NCBI GenBank assembly: GCA_005778115.1 | Contig: SXKJ01000379.1 | Location: 1-43,091, forward strand | DNA: 43,091 bases | Direction: 5' to 3' | From: Planctomyces sp. | Lineage (GTDB): Bacteria; Planctomycetota; Planctomycetia; Planctomycetales; Planctomycetaceae | In this document: piece by piece, positions 1 through 9,100 of the stretch | Layout: each line of letters begins with the position of its first letter | How positions within the stretch are numbered: the first letter of the stretch is position 1 | Notes under the pieces: model-generated | The model's input: the letters and a program-made list of their open reading frames with translations, nothing else | Database searches by the model: none | Told to the model about the DNA's origin: nothing | Translations under genes and position numbers: made by a program

Positions 1-838
1 CGGCATCCGCATCCGAGTCAGCATCCGCATCGGAGTCAGCATCCGCATCGGAGTCAGCGTCTGCATCGGAGTCAGCGTCTGCATCGGAGTCAGCGTCTGC
101 ATCGGAGTCGGCGTCCGCATCGGAGTCGGCATCCGCATCGGAGTCAGCGTCTGCATCTGAGTCAGCGTCTGCATCGGAGTCGGCATCCGCATCTGAGTCA
201 GCGTCCGCATCTGAGTCGGCATCCGCATCCGAGTCGGCATCCGCATCCGAGTCAGCGTCCGCATCCGAGTCAGCATCCGCATCTGAGTCAGCATCCGCAT
301 CTGAGTCGGCATCTGCATCGGAGTCGGCATCTGCGTCTGAGTCACTGTCCGCGTCGTCGTTGTCGAGGATTGTTCCCAAGGCAGTGTCGTTCAACAGGGT
401 GGCTCCGGAGACTTGGAGCAGTTCGACGGTGAAGGACTCGTCCGGTTCGTCGGCTGAGTCATCCATGATCTAGACGCTGAGCGACTTCACCGACTCGCCA
501 GGCATGAACGTCAATGTGCCTAAAGCTGCGGAAAAGTCAGCACCACTGGTGGCACTGCCTGCGGAAGTCGCGTAGGCGACCGTGACGTTTCCATTGAATG
601 TGCCGGGTGCGACACCGGACCAATCGACGAAAACGGGGAATGCCATCATCCCGTTGTTTTCGGGCGTGCTGGCATTGGCGATCGAGACCACGGGTTGGCC
701 GTCTAAGACCGTGCGTGCTTCCAGCAATTCGATGTGGGCATTGATCGGCCAAGGTCGTTCACGGCGACGGAGCGAGCGGCGTCGATTTGCAGAACGCAGC
801 AGCTTTTGGAAGCGAGTCAACCAATTCAGGAGCAGCAT
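1..838 (-). pseudogene. Calx-beta surface protein with Asp/Ser/Ala repeats; in-frame TAG; runs off the window
   Basis: The start is the ATG at 836-838, chosen over the ATG at 842-844 because a GGAG lies 6 nt upstream of it. The N-terminus (MLLLNWLTRF, a run of Arg, then LLEARTVLDG) matches the N-termini of the two giant proteins in this window. It is followed by a Calx-beta domain (SIANASTPENNG, then YATSAGSATSGADF, then LTFMPGESVKSLSV). A TAG at 470-472 (minus strand) falls inside the last third of that domain. The same frame continues beyond it as [18 protein letters not shown] and [12 protein letters not shown], exactly the expected Calx-beta ending, and then into 19 DSDADA repeats up to the window edge. 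The frame is therefore broken only by this one codon. Options are a nonsense mutation, a sequencing error, readthrough, or restart at the ATG at 464-466, which would lack most of the domain. Calx-beta domains usually bind calcium in extracellular proteins; the acidic tail would also bind calcium. Confidence 0.75.
3..344 (-). repeat. 18-bp tandem repeat, 19 units, coding (DSDADA)n
   Basis: Nineteen contiguous 18-bp units, read on the minus strand in the Calx-beta frame, encode Asp-Ser-Asp-Ala-Asp-Ala without a single amino-acid change. Units differ only at unit positions 3, 6, 9, 12 and 18, and all five are third codon positions of the minus-strand frame. The array continues to, or beyond, the left window edge. 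Such acidic low-complexity tracts act as flexible, calcium-binding stalks in surface proteins (inference). Confidence 0.95.
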
Positions 839-1266
839 GGCCATCTCCAGGAGGATGTGTCGAAGTTCGCTGAGGTCTGAGTTTGATTTACATCTGCGGA
901 AGTCATTGGGTTGTCGAGTGAGACTGCGTCAGGCAGTCGTTCGACGACGTGAAGACACCGGGGGGCTGACGCCGCCCCGCTCGCCTTGAAACGATGTGGC
1001 ATCGAACCGATGAAAAGCTGCGAGTTGCGTTGAGCGGATCGCTGAGAGCGAAAGGCCGATCGAAGCGGAAGCAGTTGAGGCCACAGAGCCAAGCGTGGCT
1101 CAATCGTGAAGCGACTATTGCGACTATTGCGGCGTTGCGGCGTTCATCGAATGTTCACACCAAAGAAATGTGCGTAAGGCGAGTGACGATGAGGCGAGGG
1201 AGTGTACGAGTCCTCAACGGAAATACAATCAAACGAATCGGAAATGTCCGAAAGCGTTGATTAGGC
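839..1266. other. Intergenic region upstream of the Calx-beta gene
   Basis: I see no credible gene here. The short open frames on both strands have no recognisable domains and overlap each other. The stretch holds one arm of a dispersed palindromic element (956-985) and a small direct repeat of cgactattg near 1113-1130. It probably contains the promoter of the minus-strand Calx-beta gene, but I could not pick out a convincing -35/-10 pair. Confidence 0.5.
956..985. repeat. Dispersed palindromic element, family A, single arm
   Basis: The 30 bases containing CTGACGCCGCCCCGCTCGCC match the right arm of the inverted repeats at 5983-6055 and 9480-9549. Only one arm is present here. Short intergenic elements of this kind behave as REP-like sequences; that name is inference from three copies in one window. 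Confidence 0.75.
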
Positions 1267-1623
1267 TCAGAAGTTCAGCCGCTGATCACCAGGGGGCAAT
1301 TGTTGCAATCGAACCTCATTGTGGACTTGGCTCGACGTCGCGACCTCTTTGGAGGACTGTCCGTCGAGCACCGGGACTTTGCTGGAGCCATCTGGCGGGG
1401 CCGAAGCCGTCAGGGGAGCCGGCTTCCGCGCCGTCGGCGAGGCCGTGCCGTTCGATGTCGCGTAAATCGTCAGCTTGATGACTTCACCGCGAGCCAACAT
1501 CTTGCCTGCCGCCGGTGACTGCGCGTAAACCGTCTGAGCAACATCGGAATGAGGCGGGGTGAAAGCAAGTCGCCGAGAACGCTGGAACGGTGAGCGTTTC
1601 AAAGCCAGGTCGAACGGGGCTGA
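1267..1623 (-). pseudogene. Remnant of a PASTA-domain protein
   Basis: The open frame runs from after a TAA at 1624-1626 to the stop at 1267. Its only candidate start is a TTG at 1600-1602. It contains the second half of a PASTA domain (SDVAQTVYAQSPAAGK, then LARGEVIKLTIYAT), followed by a Pro/Ala/Ser-rich tail of about 60 residues. The first half of the domain is missing in this frame. A neighbouring frame shows GFETLTVPAFSAT, which resembles the start of a PASTA repeat, so a frameshift plus deletion is likely. PASTA domains bind peptidoglycan or beta-lactams in Ser/Thr kinases and penicillin-binding proteins, but no such catalytic domain is present. It lies just downstream of the helicase stop on the same strand. 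It could also be a short expressed protein. Confidence 0.4.
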
Positions 1624-1673
1624 TTATCCGCGCCGCGACTCGAAAATCAAACAAAACGACGTTGGCGAAGAGA

Positions 1674-3572
1674 TCAAGCCGCCTCGGGCTGCGTCGCGTC
1701 CACCGGCTTCGGAGCGATCTTCTTCGTGCCTTTGCCGTGGCGAGCCTTCAAATCGAACAGGCCGAAGATTTCCGAAGCGGTCAGGCTCAGTGAAACATTG
1801 CTGCTGTCCCCGTCTCCCAGCACCGCGCGGAAGAGTTCCCGCTTCTCGTGCAGGACTTTGTCGATCTTCTCTTCAATCGTGTCCTTGCAGATGAACTTCG
1901 TGACGATCACCGGGTTCTTCACGCCGATACGGTGTGCGCGATTGATGGCTTGGTCCTCGATGGCCGGATTCCACCAGCGGTCATAGAGGAAAACATAGCC
2001 GGCGAATTGCAGGTTCAACCCGACCGCTCCGGTGCCGTAGCTCATCAGCAGCAGGTGCGCGTTGGGATCTTCTTTGAACTTCTTGAGGATCGGCTCGCGT
2101 TGTTTATGGGGGACACCGCCGTGATAAATCAGCGTGCCGCATTCGGACGGCAATCGCTCGGCCAGCCAGTCAATCGTCTTGGTCCACTGGCTGAAGAGGA
2201 TCGCTTTGCCGCCGCTGGCCGAGATTTCTTCCATGTCCGCCGCAAGCCGCTCGAACTTCACGCTCTCGCCAGTCAGTGGGTCGAAGTTCGTGATCTGCTT
2301 GAGCCGGATGACCAACTCGAAGACGTGCTGCACGGTGGCTTGGTCCCCCATCTCGTTGAGATGGATGATCCCATCATTCTCGGCAGCCATATACGCCGTC
2401 TTCTGCGCCGGAGTCAGTTCGAGAATCTCGTCACGATCCAGGCGAGGCGGCAGGTCTTTCATCACGCGGTCCTTCGTCCGCCGCAGCACATAGTCGCGAG
2501 ACAACCGCTGCATCTGCCGCAAATCGGGCGAGCCACCTTTCGGGATGACCTTGAGGTATTCAAACAGCGTATGCATCTCTTCGGGACGGTTCTCGATCGG
2601 CGTTCCGGTCAGCGCCCAGCTTCGTTTCCGAGGCACCGACCGCGCGGTCTCCGAGGTACACGAGTCGCGATTCTTAATCCGCTGCGCCTCATCCAGCACG
2701 ACCAGATCAAACGCCGGCCGCTCGTCGTCAAGCATCTCGGCCCAGTCGCGGACCAGCAGTTCGTAGTTGACCAGCAACACCGGCACCGGCATTTGCCAGA
2801 GCATTCGTCGTCGCACGCTGTCCCCTTCCAACACGGTCAGCGGCAGTTCTTCCGCCCACGCTTTGAACTCGCGCTGCCAGTTGGGAATCAGTGGCTTCGG
2901 GCAGACCATCAACACTCGGCGAATCTTCCCGCCGCGCAGCAGCAGCCGGATCGCGGTGATCGTCTGCATGGTTTTGCCCAGCCCCATCTCATCGGCCAGG
3001 AGCGCCGACTTTTGCTCGAACAGCCAGGCGATCCCTTCGTACTGATACGGGAACGGCTCGAACGGCATGATCAATTCTTGCCCGGCCAGCATCGTCTGCA
3101 ACGGCGGCTGCAAGAGATAGAACAGCCGATCCTCCAACGAGATCGCATCACTGGGGGGCTTCAGTCGCGTGACTTTCTTTTCGGTCGGGTTCGCCGCGCG
3201 TTCCGGCTGTTCTGAGTCGGCAACTTTCGGGGGCTCAATCTTCTTGAGATCCTCGGCCGCCTCATCCGGTTTCGGCTGAAACTCGAAGCCCAGCGGAAAG
3301 GTCAGCCCGACGGTGGGAACTCGCGACCAAAGCGGTTTCCATGAGGGTGTCAAACCAGCTCGCTTGTCGAACAACGAATGCGTCTGCGTTTCGACATTCG
3401 GCCAACGACGAAGAGCACCGTTGAGTCCCGCCGGAAAGATGTCGGCTGACAGCGAGAGTAAAGACTGATGGGTGGCAATCGGTAAGTCGAACGGCACACG
3501 CTCAGCATCCACGAGCGAGAGATTCGCCGCGTCTGCCACATCCTCAACCCCTCGCCCCTCGTCCCTCGCCAC
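1674..3572 (-). CDS. SNF2-family DNA helicase/ATPase
   Basis: This 632-aa protein belongs to the SNF2/Rad54-like superfamily 2 ATPases, which use ATP to translocate on double-stranded DNA and remodel protein-DNA complexes. Visible motifs in order are: Q-like region [11 protein letters not shown] near 174-184, Walker A DEMGLGKT at 194-201, Walker B DEAQ at 294-297, motif [12 protein letters not shown] at 320-328, motif [13 protein letters not shown] at 513-524, and motif [13 protein letters not shown] at 540-550. Both RecA-like lobes are therefore complete. The first 170 residues form a variable N-terminal region with a charged linker (105-140), and the tail is Lys-rich. The GTG start at 3570-3572 is supported by a strong GAGGAGGAG just upstream. 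It is the second gene of a two-gene unit with the 175-aa protein, 12 nt apart. No Zn-finger SWIM domain is seen. Its precise role in planctomycetes is not evident. Confidence 0.93.
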   Translation of the reverse strand: MARDEGRGVEDVADAANLSLVDAERVPFDLPIATHQSLLSLSADIFPAGLNGALRRWPNVETQTHSLFDKRAGLTPSWKPLWSRVPTVGLTFPLGFEFQPKPDEAAEDLKKIEPPKVADSEQPERAANPTEKKVTRLKPPSDAISLEDRLFYLLQPPLQTMLAGQELIMPFEPFPYQYEGIAWLFEQKSALLADEMGLGKTMQTITAIRLLLRGGKIRRVLMVCPKPLIPNWQREFKAWAEELPLTVLEGDSVRRRMLWQMPVPVLLVNYELLVRDWAEMLDDERPAFDLVVLDEAQRIKNRDSCTSETARSVPRKRSWALTGTPIENRPEEMHTLFEYLKVIPKGGSPDLRQMQRLSRDYVLRRTKDRVMKDLPPRLDRDEILELTPAQKTAYMAAENDGIIHLNEMGDQATVQHVFELVIRLKQITNFDPLTGESVKFERLAADMEEISASGGKAILFSQWTKTIDWLAERLPSECGTLIYHGGVPHKQREPILKKFKEDPNAHLLLMSYGTGAVGLNLQFAGYVFLYDRWWNPAIEDQAINRAHRIGVKNPVIVTKFICKDTIEEKIDKVLHEKRELFRAVLGDGDSSNVSLSLTASEIFGLFDLKARHGKGTKKIAPKPVDATQPEAA

Positions 3573-3575
3573 TGG

Positions 3576-3584
3576 CTCCTCCTC
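3576..3584 (-). promoter_or_regulatory. Ribosome binding site of the SNF2 helicase
   Basis: GAGGAGGAG on the minus strand lies 3 nt before the GTG at 3570-3572 and directly after the TGA of the upstream 175-aa gene (3585-3587). It decides the GTG start and suggests translational coupling of the two genes. Confidence 0.7.
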
Positions 3585-4112
3585 TCACGCCGCGACCTTC
3601 ATCGTCTCCTGCAACGCCTCGCGCACACGGTCCAGCGGTTCCAGCAAATCCGCGTCGCCAGCCATATCTTTCGCGAGCTTCTCAAACGATTTCAAGTCTT
3701 CGTTGAACTCGGCATGGAGCATGAACGACTGCTTGCCAAGGCGCAACGAATCCCAGTCAAACTCTCGCCCCTTGACCATCTCTTTGCTGACAGCGCATGC
3801 GACCGGCAGTGACACATGCGGTCGCGAGTCCAACATCTCGACCCGGTCGGTCAGCACGACATGCGGTTTGACGCCGATCCGTTCGAGCAGCGTCTTGCTG
3901 AGCAGTTCCCCCAGCAGGAACGGCACGAGCGTTGGTCCGTACAACAGCTCTTGAGTCCGATTCGGCCGCACGGGAGCCGTGCATTGGAACTCCAGCGGCC
4001 GGCCGTATTTGTTCGTCACCAGCAAGCCCGCGACGTGGCCGCGATTTTCGAGGTGAATGGCGGTCAGGAAACCCAGCCGGAGTTGTTCGTTCATAGCGAG
4101 CGACGTGGACAT
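3585..4112 (-). CDS. Conserved-looking protein of unknown function, partner of the SNF2 helicase
   Basis: This 175-aa soluble protein is not one I can assign to a family. It has no signal peptide, membrane segment or Cys cluster. The N-terminal two thirds reads like an alpha/beta domain (LRLGFLTAIHLENRGHVAG, then LLVTNKYGRPLEFQ, then LLYGPTLVPFLLGEL). The C-terminal part is helical and acidic (LKSFEKLAKDMAG, then LEPLDRVREALQETM). The ATG at 4110-4112 has only a weak purine stretch upstream; the second ATG six codons in (MNEQLRL) is a possible alternative. It overlaps nothing and is followed after 12 nt by the helicase with a strong ribosome site, so the two are probably co-transcribed and may work together. 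Function is unknown. Confidence 0.8.
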   Translation of the reverse strand: MSTSLAMNEQLRLGFLTAIHLENRGHVAGLLVTNKYGRPLEFQCTAPVRPNRTQELLYGPTLVPFLLGELLSKTLLERIGVKPHVVLTDRVEMLDSRPHVSLPVACAVSKEMVKGREFDWDSLRLGKQSFMLHAEFNEDLKSFEKLAKDMAGDADLLEPLDRVREALQETMKVAA

Positions 4113-4439
4113 GCCCGTTCCATCGACTAGCGAACGGGGACGGGTTCAGTCTCGAAGCGATGTCTCCGAAGACACGGGTCATGCCGAGGGTCGGAGAACT
4201 TGCCTGACCCGCACGGTTTGACTGAATAGATTTGTCCGCCGAAGCCAAAAGCCGAACGGCAACAGATCTTTCTCCCGTCGCCGCACTCGCCAGAGTGCGG
4301 AACAACCCCGCGAGTACCCGCGTTCTGACGAACGCGGCGACAGCCTCCGGTCCGATTCGCGAGGAAATCTTCGTCGGCTGATACCATCACGCCGACGTTT
4401 TCTTCGGTCTGGAACTCAATCTCCACGGACGAGTTCTCA
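4113..4439. other. Intergenic region between the helicase unit and the sigma pseudogene
   Basis: The region separates divergent units. It contains two small perfect hairpins (4281-4337). On the minus strand an open frame of 99 codons begins at a GTG (4424-4426) with the plausible protein start VEIEFQTEENVGVMVSADED. It then runs into the hairpin sequence, where the composition becomes Arg/Cys-rich and unlikely. This may be the 5' remnant of a gene cut by the repeat element. I do not call it as a gene. Confidence 0.45.
4281..4337. repeat. Two tandem small perfect hairpins (REP-like)
   Basis: Hairpin 1 (4281-4300) is CCGCACTC-GCCA-GAGTGCGG. Hairpin 2 (4318-4337) is CCGCGTTC-TGAC-GAACGCGG. Each has a perfect 8-bp stem and a 4-nt loop, and 17 nt lie between them. 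Neither is followed by a T-run, so a terminator is less likely than a REP-like element. Confidence 0.7.
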
Positions 4440-4934
4440 TTGAGCTTTCCCGCGACACGGCATTCTCTGATTCAGCGGCTGGCGGTGACCGGGGCCGAAG
4501 AGGACTGGCGGCAGTTCCTGGAAGACTATTGGCAGCCGGTCTGCCGGTTCGCGGCCAATTGGGGACGGCTGCGGTTTGAGGATGCGTAGGATGTCGGATC
4601 GGCGACGTTCCAAGTGGTGCTCGCCGGAAACTTGTTGCAGCGCTGGCTGCAGCAACCGACAGCGAAACTGCGGACGCTGTTGTGCTCGGTGGTCCGCAAG
4701 GTGCTCGCCAACCGCGAGCGAGTTGACATCGGACGCCAACGGTAGCTGCGCGAGAACCGCGAACTGCGCCAAGAGTTGATGGACGTCTCGTTCGACAGAG
4801 ACGAACCGGCCGCTACTGAATCGCAAGATGCGTTCTATGCCGCATGGGCCGAGGAATTGGTGATCCGTAATGAATTCGCCAAACTGTGGGACGCACAGAA
4901 ACGTCTGAGCGGGACGCCGGGGACCAACGTATGA
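4440..4934 (+). pseudogene. ECF-like RNA polymerase sigma factor, degraded
   Basis: Reading from a TTG at 4440-4442 gives the start typical of planctomycete ECF-type sigma factors: TRHSLIQRL, then EEDWRQFLEDYWQPVCRFA (region 2 helix), then FEDA-stop-DVGSATFQVVL (the region 2.2-2.4 core), then KLRTLLCSVVRKVLANRER and LRENRELRQELMDVS, then AFYAAWAEELV. Two TAG codons at 4587-4589 and 4743-4745 interrupt an otherwise continuous frame. Related proteins usually have a Gln or another polar residue at the first position, so CAG to TAG is the simplest change (inference). After AAWAEELV the sequence stops resembling a sigma factor, and no region 4 helix-turn-helix is visible, so the 3' end is lost. 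The gene is almost certainly inactive unless TAG is read through. Confidence 0.7.
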
Positions 4935-5040
4935 CGGATTGAAAATCGGGCAATTCAAGAAAGACATCAAAGACATTCAGCAGATGACGGAGCGGCAGGG
5001 TGCCGCGACCAAATACGCCGCGCGGCAAGTCATGACCTGA
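4935..5040 (+). other. Unrecognised coding-like tail after the sigma pseudogene
   Basis: One base out of frame with the sigma remnant, an open stretch ends at the TGA at 5038-5040. It encodes a natural-looking acidic/basic helix (YDGLKIGQFKKDIKDIQQMT, then AATKYAARQVMT). It has no start of its own and I do not recognise it. It may be the 3' end of a different gene joined by deletion. Confidence 0.3.
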
Positions 5041-5120
5041 GAGCAGTCCGCAACAGCGGTTGGTGTCTCACTCACCTGGTGAAGAGCGTAACCAACCCTG
5101 ACCTGAGAGCAGTCCGCAAC
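5033..5120. repeat. 22-bp direct repeat, two copies
   Basis: The 22-bp sequence beginning TGACCTGAGAGC and ending AGTCCGCAAC occurs exactly at 5033-5054 and 5099-5120, so the copies are offset by 66 bp. It overlaps the stop codon of the preceding open stretch. It may be the footprint of a deletion or mobile-element event. Confidence 0.85.
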
Positions 5121-5429
5121 TCAGTTTGGCCAAGTCCCCCAACGCACGATCCAGACCGGTAGTCAAAGCGATGAGTGGAATGCTTCACCAAGTCTATGTA
5201 ACCAAGTGCTACGACCGGTCACAGGATTTCCTGATTCGAGCAGATTTCATCCGCAATCCTCACCAACGCTAAGCTCCCAGCGAATGCTCGAACGAGTCCG
5301 CGAGGTGCGTCGTGGGCTCTGGCAGCACTCCGCGACCGAGCTTGCTGGCAGATGACCCGGTTGAGACAACACGCCAAATCACTCACAGTCGCAATGATGC
5401 CGCGCACTCGATCCCCGGAGACTTTCACG
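5121..5429. other. Region upstream of msrA
   Basis: I see no gene, RNA or strong hairpin here. Open frames covering it in-frame with msrA have no similarity to MsrA N-termini. It probably contains the msrA promoter. Confidence 0.4.
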
Positions 5430-5978
5430 ATGACGAACTTAACGACTCAACTGGCGACGATCGGTGGCGGTTGCTTTTGGTGTTTGGAGGCGGTCTTCGA
5501 GCAGCTTCGCGGAGTCCAGCAAGTGGTCTCCGGCTATTGCGGCGGGAGCGTGCCGAATGCGACCTACGAACAAGTCTGTGGCGGAAGGACCGGGCACGCG
5601 GAGGTGATTCAAATCACGTTCGATCCGGCCGAGATTTCCTTCGCCGATTTGCTTGACGTGTTCTTCGCGACGCACGATCCGACGACGCTCAATCGACAAG
5701 GGGCCGATAGCGGCACGCAATATCGCTCTTCGATCTTCTACCACGATGACGAGCAACAACGGATCGCCGCCGCCAAGATCGCCGAACTGAACGCGGCGAA
5801 ACTGTTTAACGGACCGATCGTCACACAGGTCGCGCCGTTCGAGGTGTTCTATGCGGCCGAGGACTATCACCAAGGCTACTTCCGCACGCACCCGGGGCAG
5901 GGGTATTGCCAAGCGGTCATCTCGCCCAAGCTCGGCAAGTTCCGACAGAAGTTCGCGCATCGACTGCGCGGCGACTGA
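5430..5978 (+). CDS. msrA: Peptide-methionine (S)-S-oxide reductase MsrA
   Basis: This 182-aa enzyme reduces the S-epimer of methionine sulfoxide in proteins and free methionine, using thioredoxin, and repairs oxidative damage in the cytoplasm. The catalytic motif GGCFWCLEAVF is at residues 11-21, with the nucleophilic Cys in GCFWC. Family hallmarks follow: GYCGG near 39-43, Y-x-x-V-x-x-GRTGHAEV near 49-62, and TQYRSSIFY. A C-terminal Cys in GQGYCQAVISPKLGKFR acts as resolving Cys. The ATG at 5430-5432 is preferred over an in-frame start 26 codons upstream because GGAG lies about 9 nt before it and the MsrA fold begins at once. No MsrB domain is fused. A family A hairpin starts 5 nt after the stop and may limit readthrough. 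Confidence 0.96.
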   Translation: MTNLTTQLATIGGGCFWCLEAVFEQLRGVQQVVSGYCGGSVPNATYEQVCGGRTGHAEVIQITFDPAEISFADLLDVFFATHDPTTLNRQGADSGTQYRSSIFYHDDEQQRIAAAKIAELNAAKLFNGPIVTQVAPFEVFYAAEDYHQGYFRTHPGQGYCQAVISPKLGKFRQKFAHRLRGD

Positions 5979-5982
5979 CCGA

Positions 5983-6055
5983 GGCGAGCGGGGCGGCGTC
6001 GGCCCCCCCGGTTGGTTCGTTACAGGACCGGGGGGCTGACGCCGCCCTGCTCGCC
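5983..6055. repeat. Dispersed palindromic element, family A, full copy
   Basis: The left arm 5983-6012 (starting GGCGAGCGGGGCGGCGTC) pairs with the right arm 6027-6055 (ending GCTCGCC) with few mismatches around a 14-nt loop. It follows the msrA stop by 4 nt. There is no T-run after the stem, so it is not a classical intrinsic terminator, though it could protect the 3' end of the mRNA. Confidence 0.85.
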
Positions 6056-6130
6056 AAAACATTCACAAAACCTCGTTTTATTTTGGTCGTCTTGAATTAC
6101 TCGTGAGCCACTGTTGGGAGACCTCGACTG

Positions 6131-9100
6131 ATGCGTTGCTTGCTCATGATTCTTGCTGTCGTCGCGTGCGGTGTGTCCTCTCTTCCGGCTGCTGAGTTGT
6201 TATTCCCGCAGGAGCGGCAGGCGTTCTACACCTTCGAGCCAATTGAGATCGCGATCGCGGAATTGCCAGCGGGAATGACGGCAAAAGTGGAACTCACTCC
6301 GACTCGCACAGGCGTCGCGGGACTTTCCTTCGAGGTTGTTGGTAAGACCGGCACGGCCACTGTGGAATTGATCTCAGGCTCGCTTGCGCCCGACGTGTAC
6401 GCCGTGAAGCTCGATGGCCAAGAGGTTGGGAAGCTGACGATCAGCAGTGGCGTCATCGATTCGACGCTGCTGGTCTCGCAGACTGCGAACCTCAACGAGT
6501 TGAAGGCGGGGGGCGCGAATTTCCTTTTGGGGAATGCATTCAACTTCGGCCGGCTCAACCCACAGCAGACTGGGCCTAGTCTTGCGCCGCGCGGAGTGAA
6601 GACGACTGGGATGCGTGTCTTCGAGGAGGCCATCGCCGCGAACTTGCCGACCGTCGTCTACATGTATTGGACGGGTTATGTGACTCACAAACCGTTCGGC
6701 TCGATGAAGAGCTGGGCGGCGGCCGACATGAACGACGCGATGCGGTTGCTGAGCTTTCACACGTCGCAACGAGTGCGAAGGTTCGCGCCCAATATCATCA
6801 GCATCGGCACGCTGGATGAGCCGGGGCTCGGTTGGGGCAAGACTCCCGCTGGCGGTTCCGCCTCCGGCTTTCCCGATTGGGATGAGCAGGCGTGGTACGA
6901 GCAGCGAGGCTGGCAATTCACCGACAACCCCGCGGCGCGGTCGAGCGACGACTGGCTGAAATACATGACAGTTCGCTGCGAAATCGTGAAAGACTGCCAA
7001 CGGCAGGCGCGCCGAGACATCAAGCTCCCTTGGCCGCAAGCGACGTTTAGCACCGACTTGTACGCTCCGCACGCGATCATGGACGGCACCGATCCGCTCA
7101 ATCAGGAAGTGAATGACATCCCCTCGTCACACGTCTTCGTCGATTGGGGCATCGACCGGTTGGGTGTGTACTCCGGAGTGCAGCTTGAGAAATCTCACGA
7201 TCCAACTTCGCGCATGGCTCACGCGATGAACGGGCAGCTCTTCGGCGATCCGGTGCTGCCACCGCAACAGACGCACGCTTATCGCGCCGCGATGAACGGG
7301 ATGCTGGCCGCAGGACTGACCAGCAATTGGTGGTTGAATACGACGGCGATGAAGCCGGTCGATCTCGCCGAGGTCAACAACGCCGCCAAGAAGATCGGGC
7401 CCGTGCTGAAGGAAACGCTGCTGACTGGCCACGACGTCGCGGTCTTATGGAGTTTCACCGAACTCGCGATGCGTGAGGAAGACATCACGCTCCAGGAGGC
7501 CAGCAAGAAAACCGGCGAGCAGATCAAGCGGAAGATCGCCTCGCTGCCGGAGAACTCTGCGCTCAAGAACAAAGAGATCGACATCAACGCCTACAACATC
7601 GGCGGCGATTACAAAGAGTCCGTGCTGACCGCGCACTATGCCCTCGCGCGAGCCGGTTATCCCGCGCACATCATTCACGAACGGACGCTGCCGTATGGGG
7701 CGCTCAAGAGCTACAAGACGCTGGTCATCGTCGGGCAAACGCACGAGCTGCCCGATTTGATCGAAGAGCATCTCAAGAAATTCACCGACGCCGGCGGCCG
7801 CATCGTCGTGGATAAGAGCACGACCGTTAAGTTCGATAACGCGACTGTCGCCGATGTCGATCTCAGCGGGCTGTCGTACCGCTGGAACGTGCTGTTCCAG
7901 ACCGACGCCAAGCAATTCAAAACGGCTCGCGAGGCCAGCCTGTTTCAAACCAACCATTTCATGGACGAACCGGTGCGGAATGCCGTCGTCCCGTTCAAAG
8001 TCGCAATGCGTCAGACCGCGTCGAAGCCGTGGGCTGAGACCGACTCCAATGAATTGCTCATCGAGCAACAACGTGGCGGCGAAGGGATCATCGTTCTGGC
8101 GATCAACGGCCACGAAGAGCACCCCGCCATCGCCGACGACAAGAAGCATGCGATCTACAACTACGCGCCGCACTTGGCCACGTTGGCCCTGAGGCTCCCT
8201 GAGGAAATGCCGGTCGTCTACACGCTGGAAGGTGTCCACTTCGACCGCTCAACCGCTCTCGCCAATCCGGCCGAGCCTTTCAAGACACAATTCGAACCGG
8301 GCGAGATGAAAGTCTTCTTCGCCGCGCCGCGCAAGCCCGAAGGGTTCGACGTGACCGCCAGCATTCACAATGGCGTGCTCTCGATCGCCGCGTCGCTCAA
8401 GCGGCTGAGCATGCCCTGGCCGATTGTCGTTTCGGTCTCCGATCCCGCGGGCAAAGAACTCTACCGCGTGCATCGCTCGATGAATCTCACCGGCAAGTAT
8501 CACGAGTCCTTGTCGCTTGGCTCGAACGCACCGGGCGGCGAGTACCTCATCAAACTAAGCAGCCCCGTCGCCAACCTCGTCGGCGAAACCAAGGCCGCTC
8601 ACAAAACTGACGCCCGCACGCCGCGTCTCGTCGCCCCAGTTCGAGTCTTCGACGCCGAACGGCTCAAGGATTTTCTGCTGAGCAAGCCGGAGATCGTCAT
8701 CGCCACGAATGCGAACACTCCGCCGGACGTCATTCGCACGCTGACCGACCGGCTCGGAATCGCCGGAGTCAAAGTCACCGTCAAACCCGAAGCCGAGGTG
8801 CTTCGCAAAGTCGCCTACCCGCGCGTTTGGAATCCGTATGCGAAAGTCTTTTCCGTCTCGATGAAGTCAGAACCGATCGGCGTGAAGGTCGATCAAGAGA
8901 TCGTGTTGGGAGTGGCCGCCGACGGTACGTTCACGGCCCAGACCAAGGAGGGCAAAGACGTCTCGTCCGATTGGCGGCAGCCCAACAGTCGCATCACGAT
9001 CACCGGCGAAGGGTTCGTCGATTTCAGCGGCGACATTGAGCAGTGCTATGAACCGGGAGTCCAACTGCACGTCAACGAGCAACGCCAAGTCACCGTGCTC

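Noticed and set aside
3..344. CRISPR array, because of regular short repeats at the left edge
   Set aside because: The 18-bp units are contiguous without spacers and code for a perfect hexapeptide repeat in frame with a Calx-beta domain.
1848..3215. A 455-codon plus-strand open frame across the helicase gene
   Set aside because: The minus strand encodes all helicase motifs. The antisense frame has only a His/Arg/Gln-rich composition and no recognisable domain.
5983..6055. Intrinsic terminator after msrA
   Set aside because: The stem is long and GC-rich but is not followed by a T-run, and the same element occurs elsewhere unrelated to this gene end.
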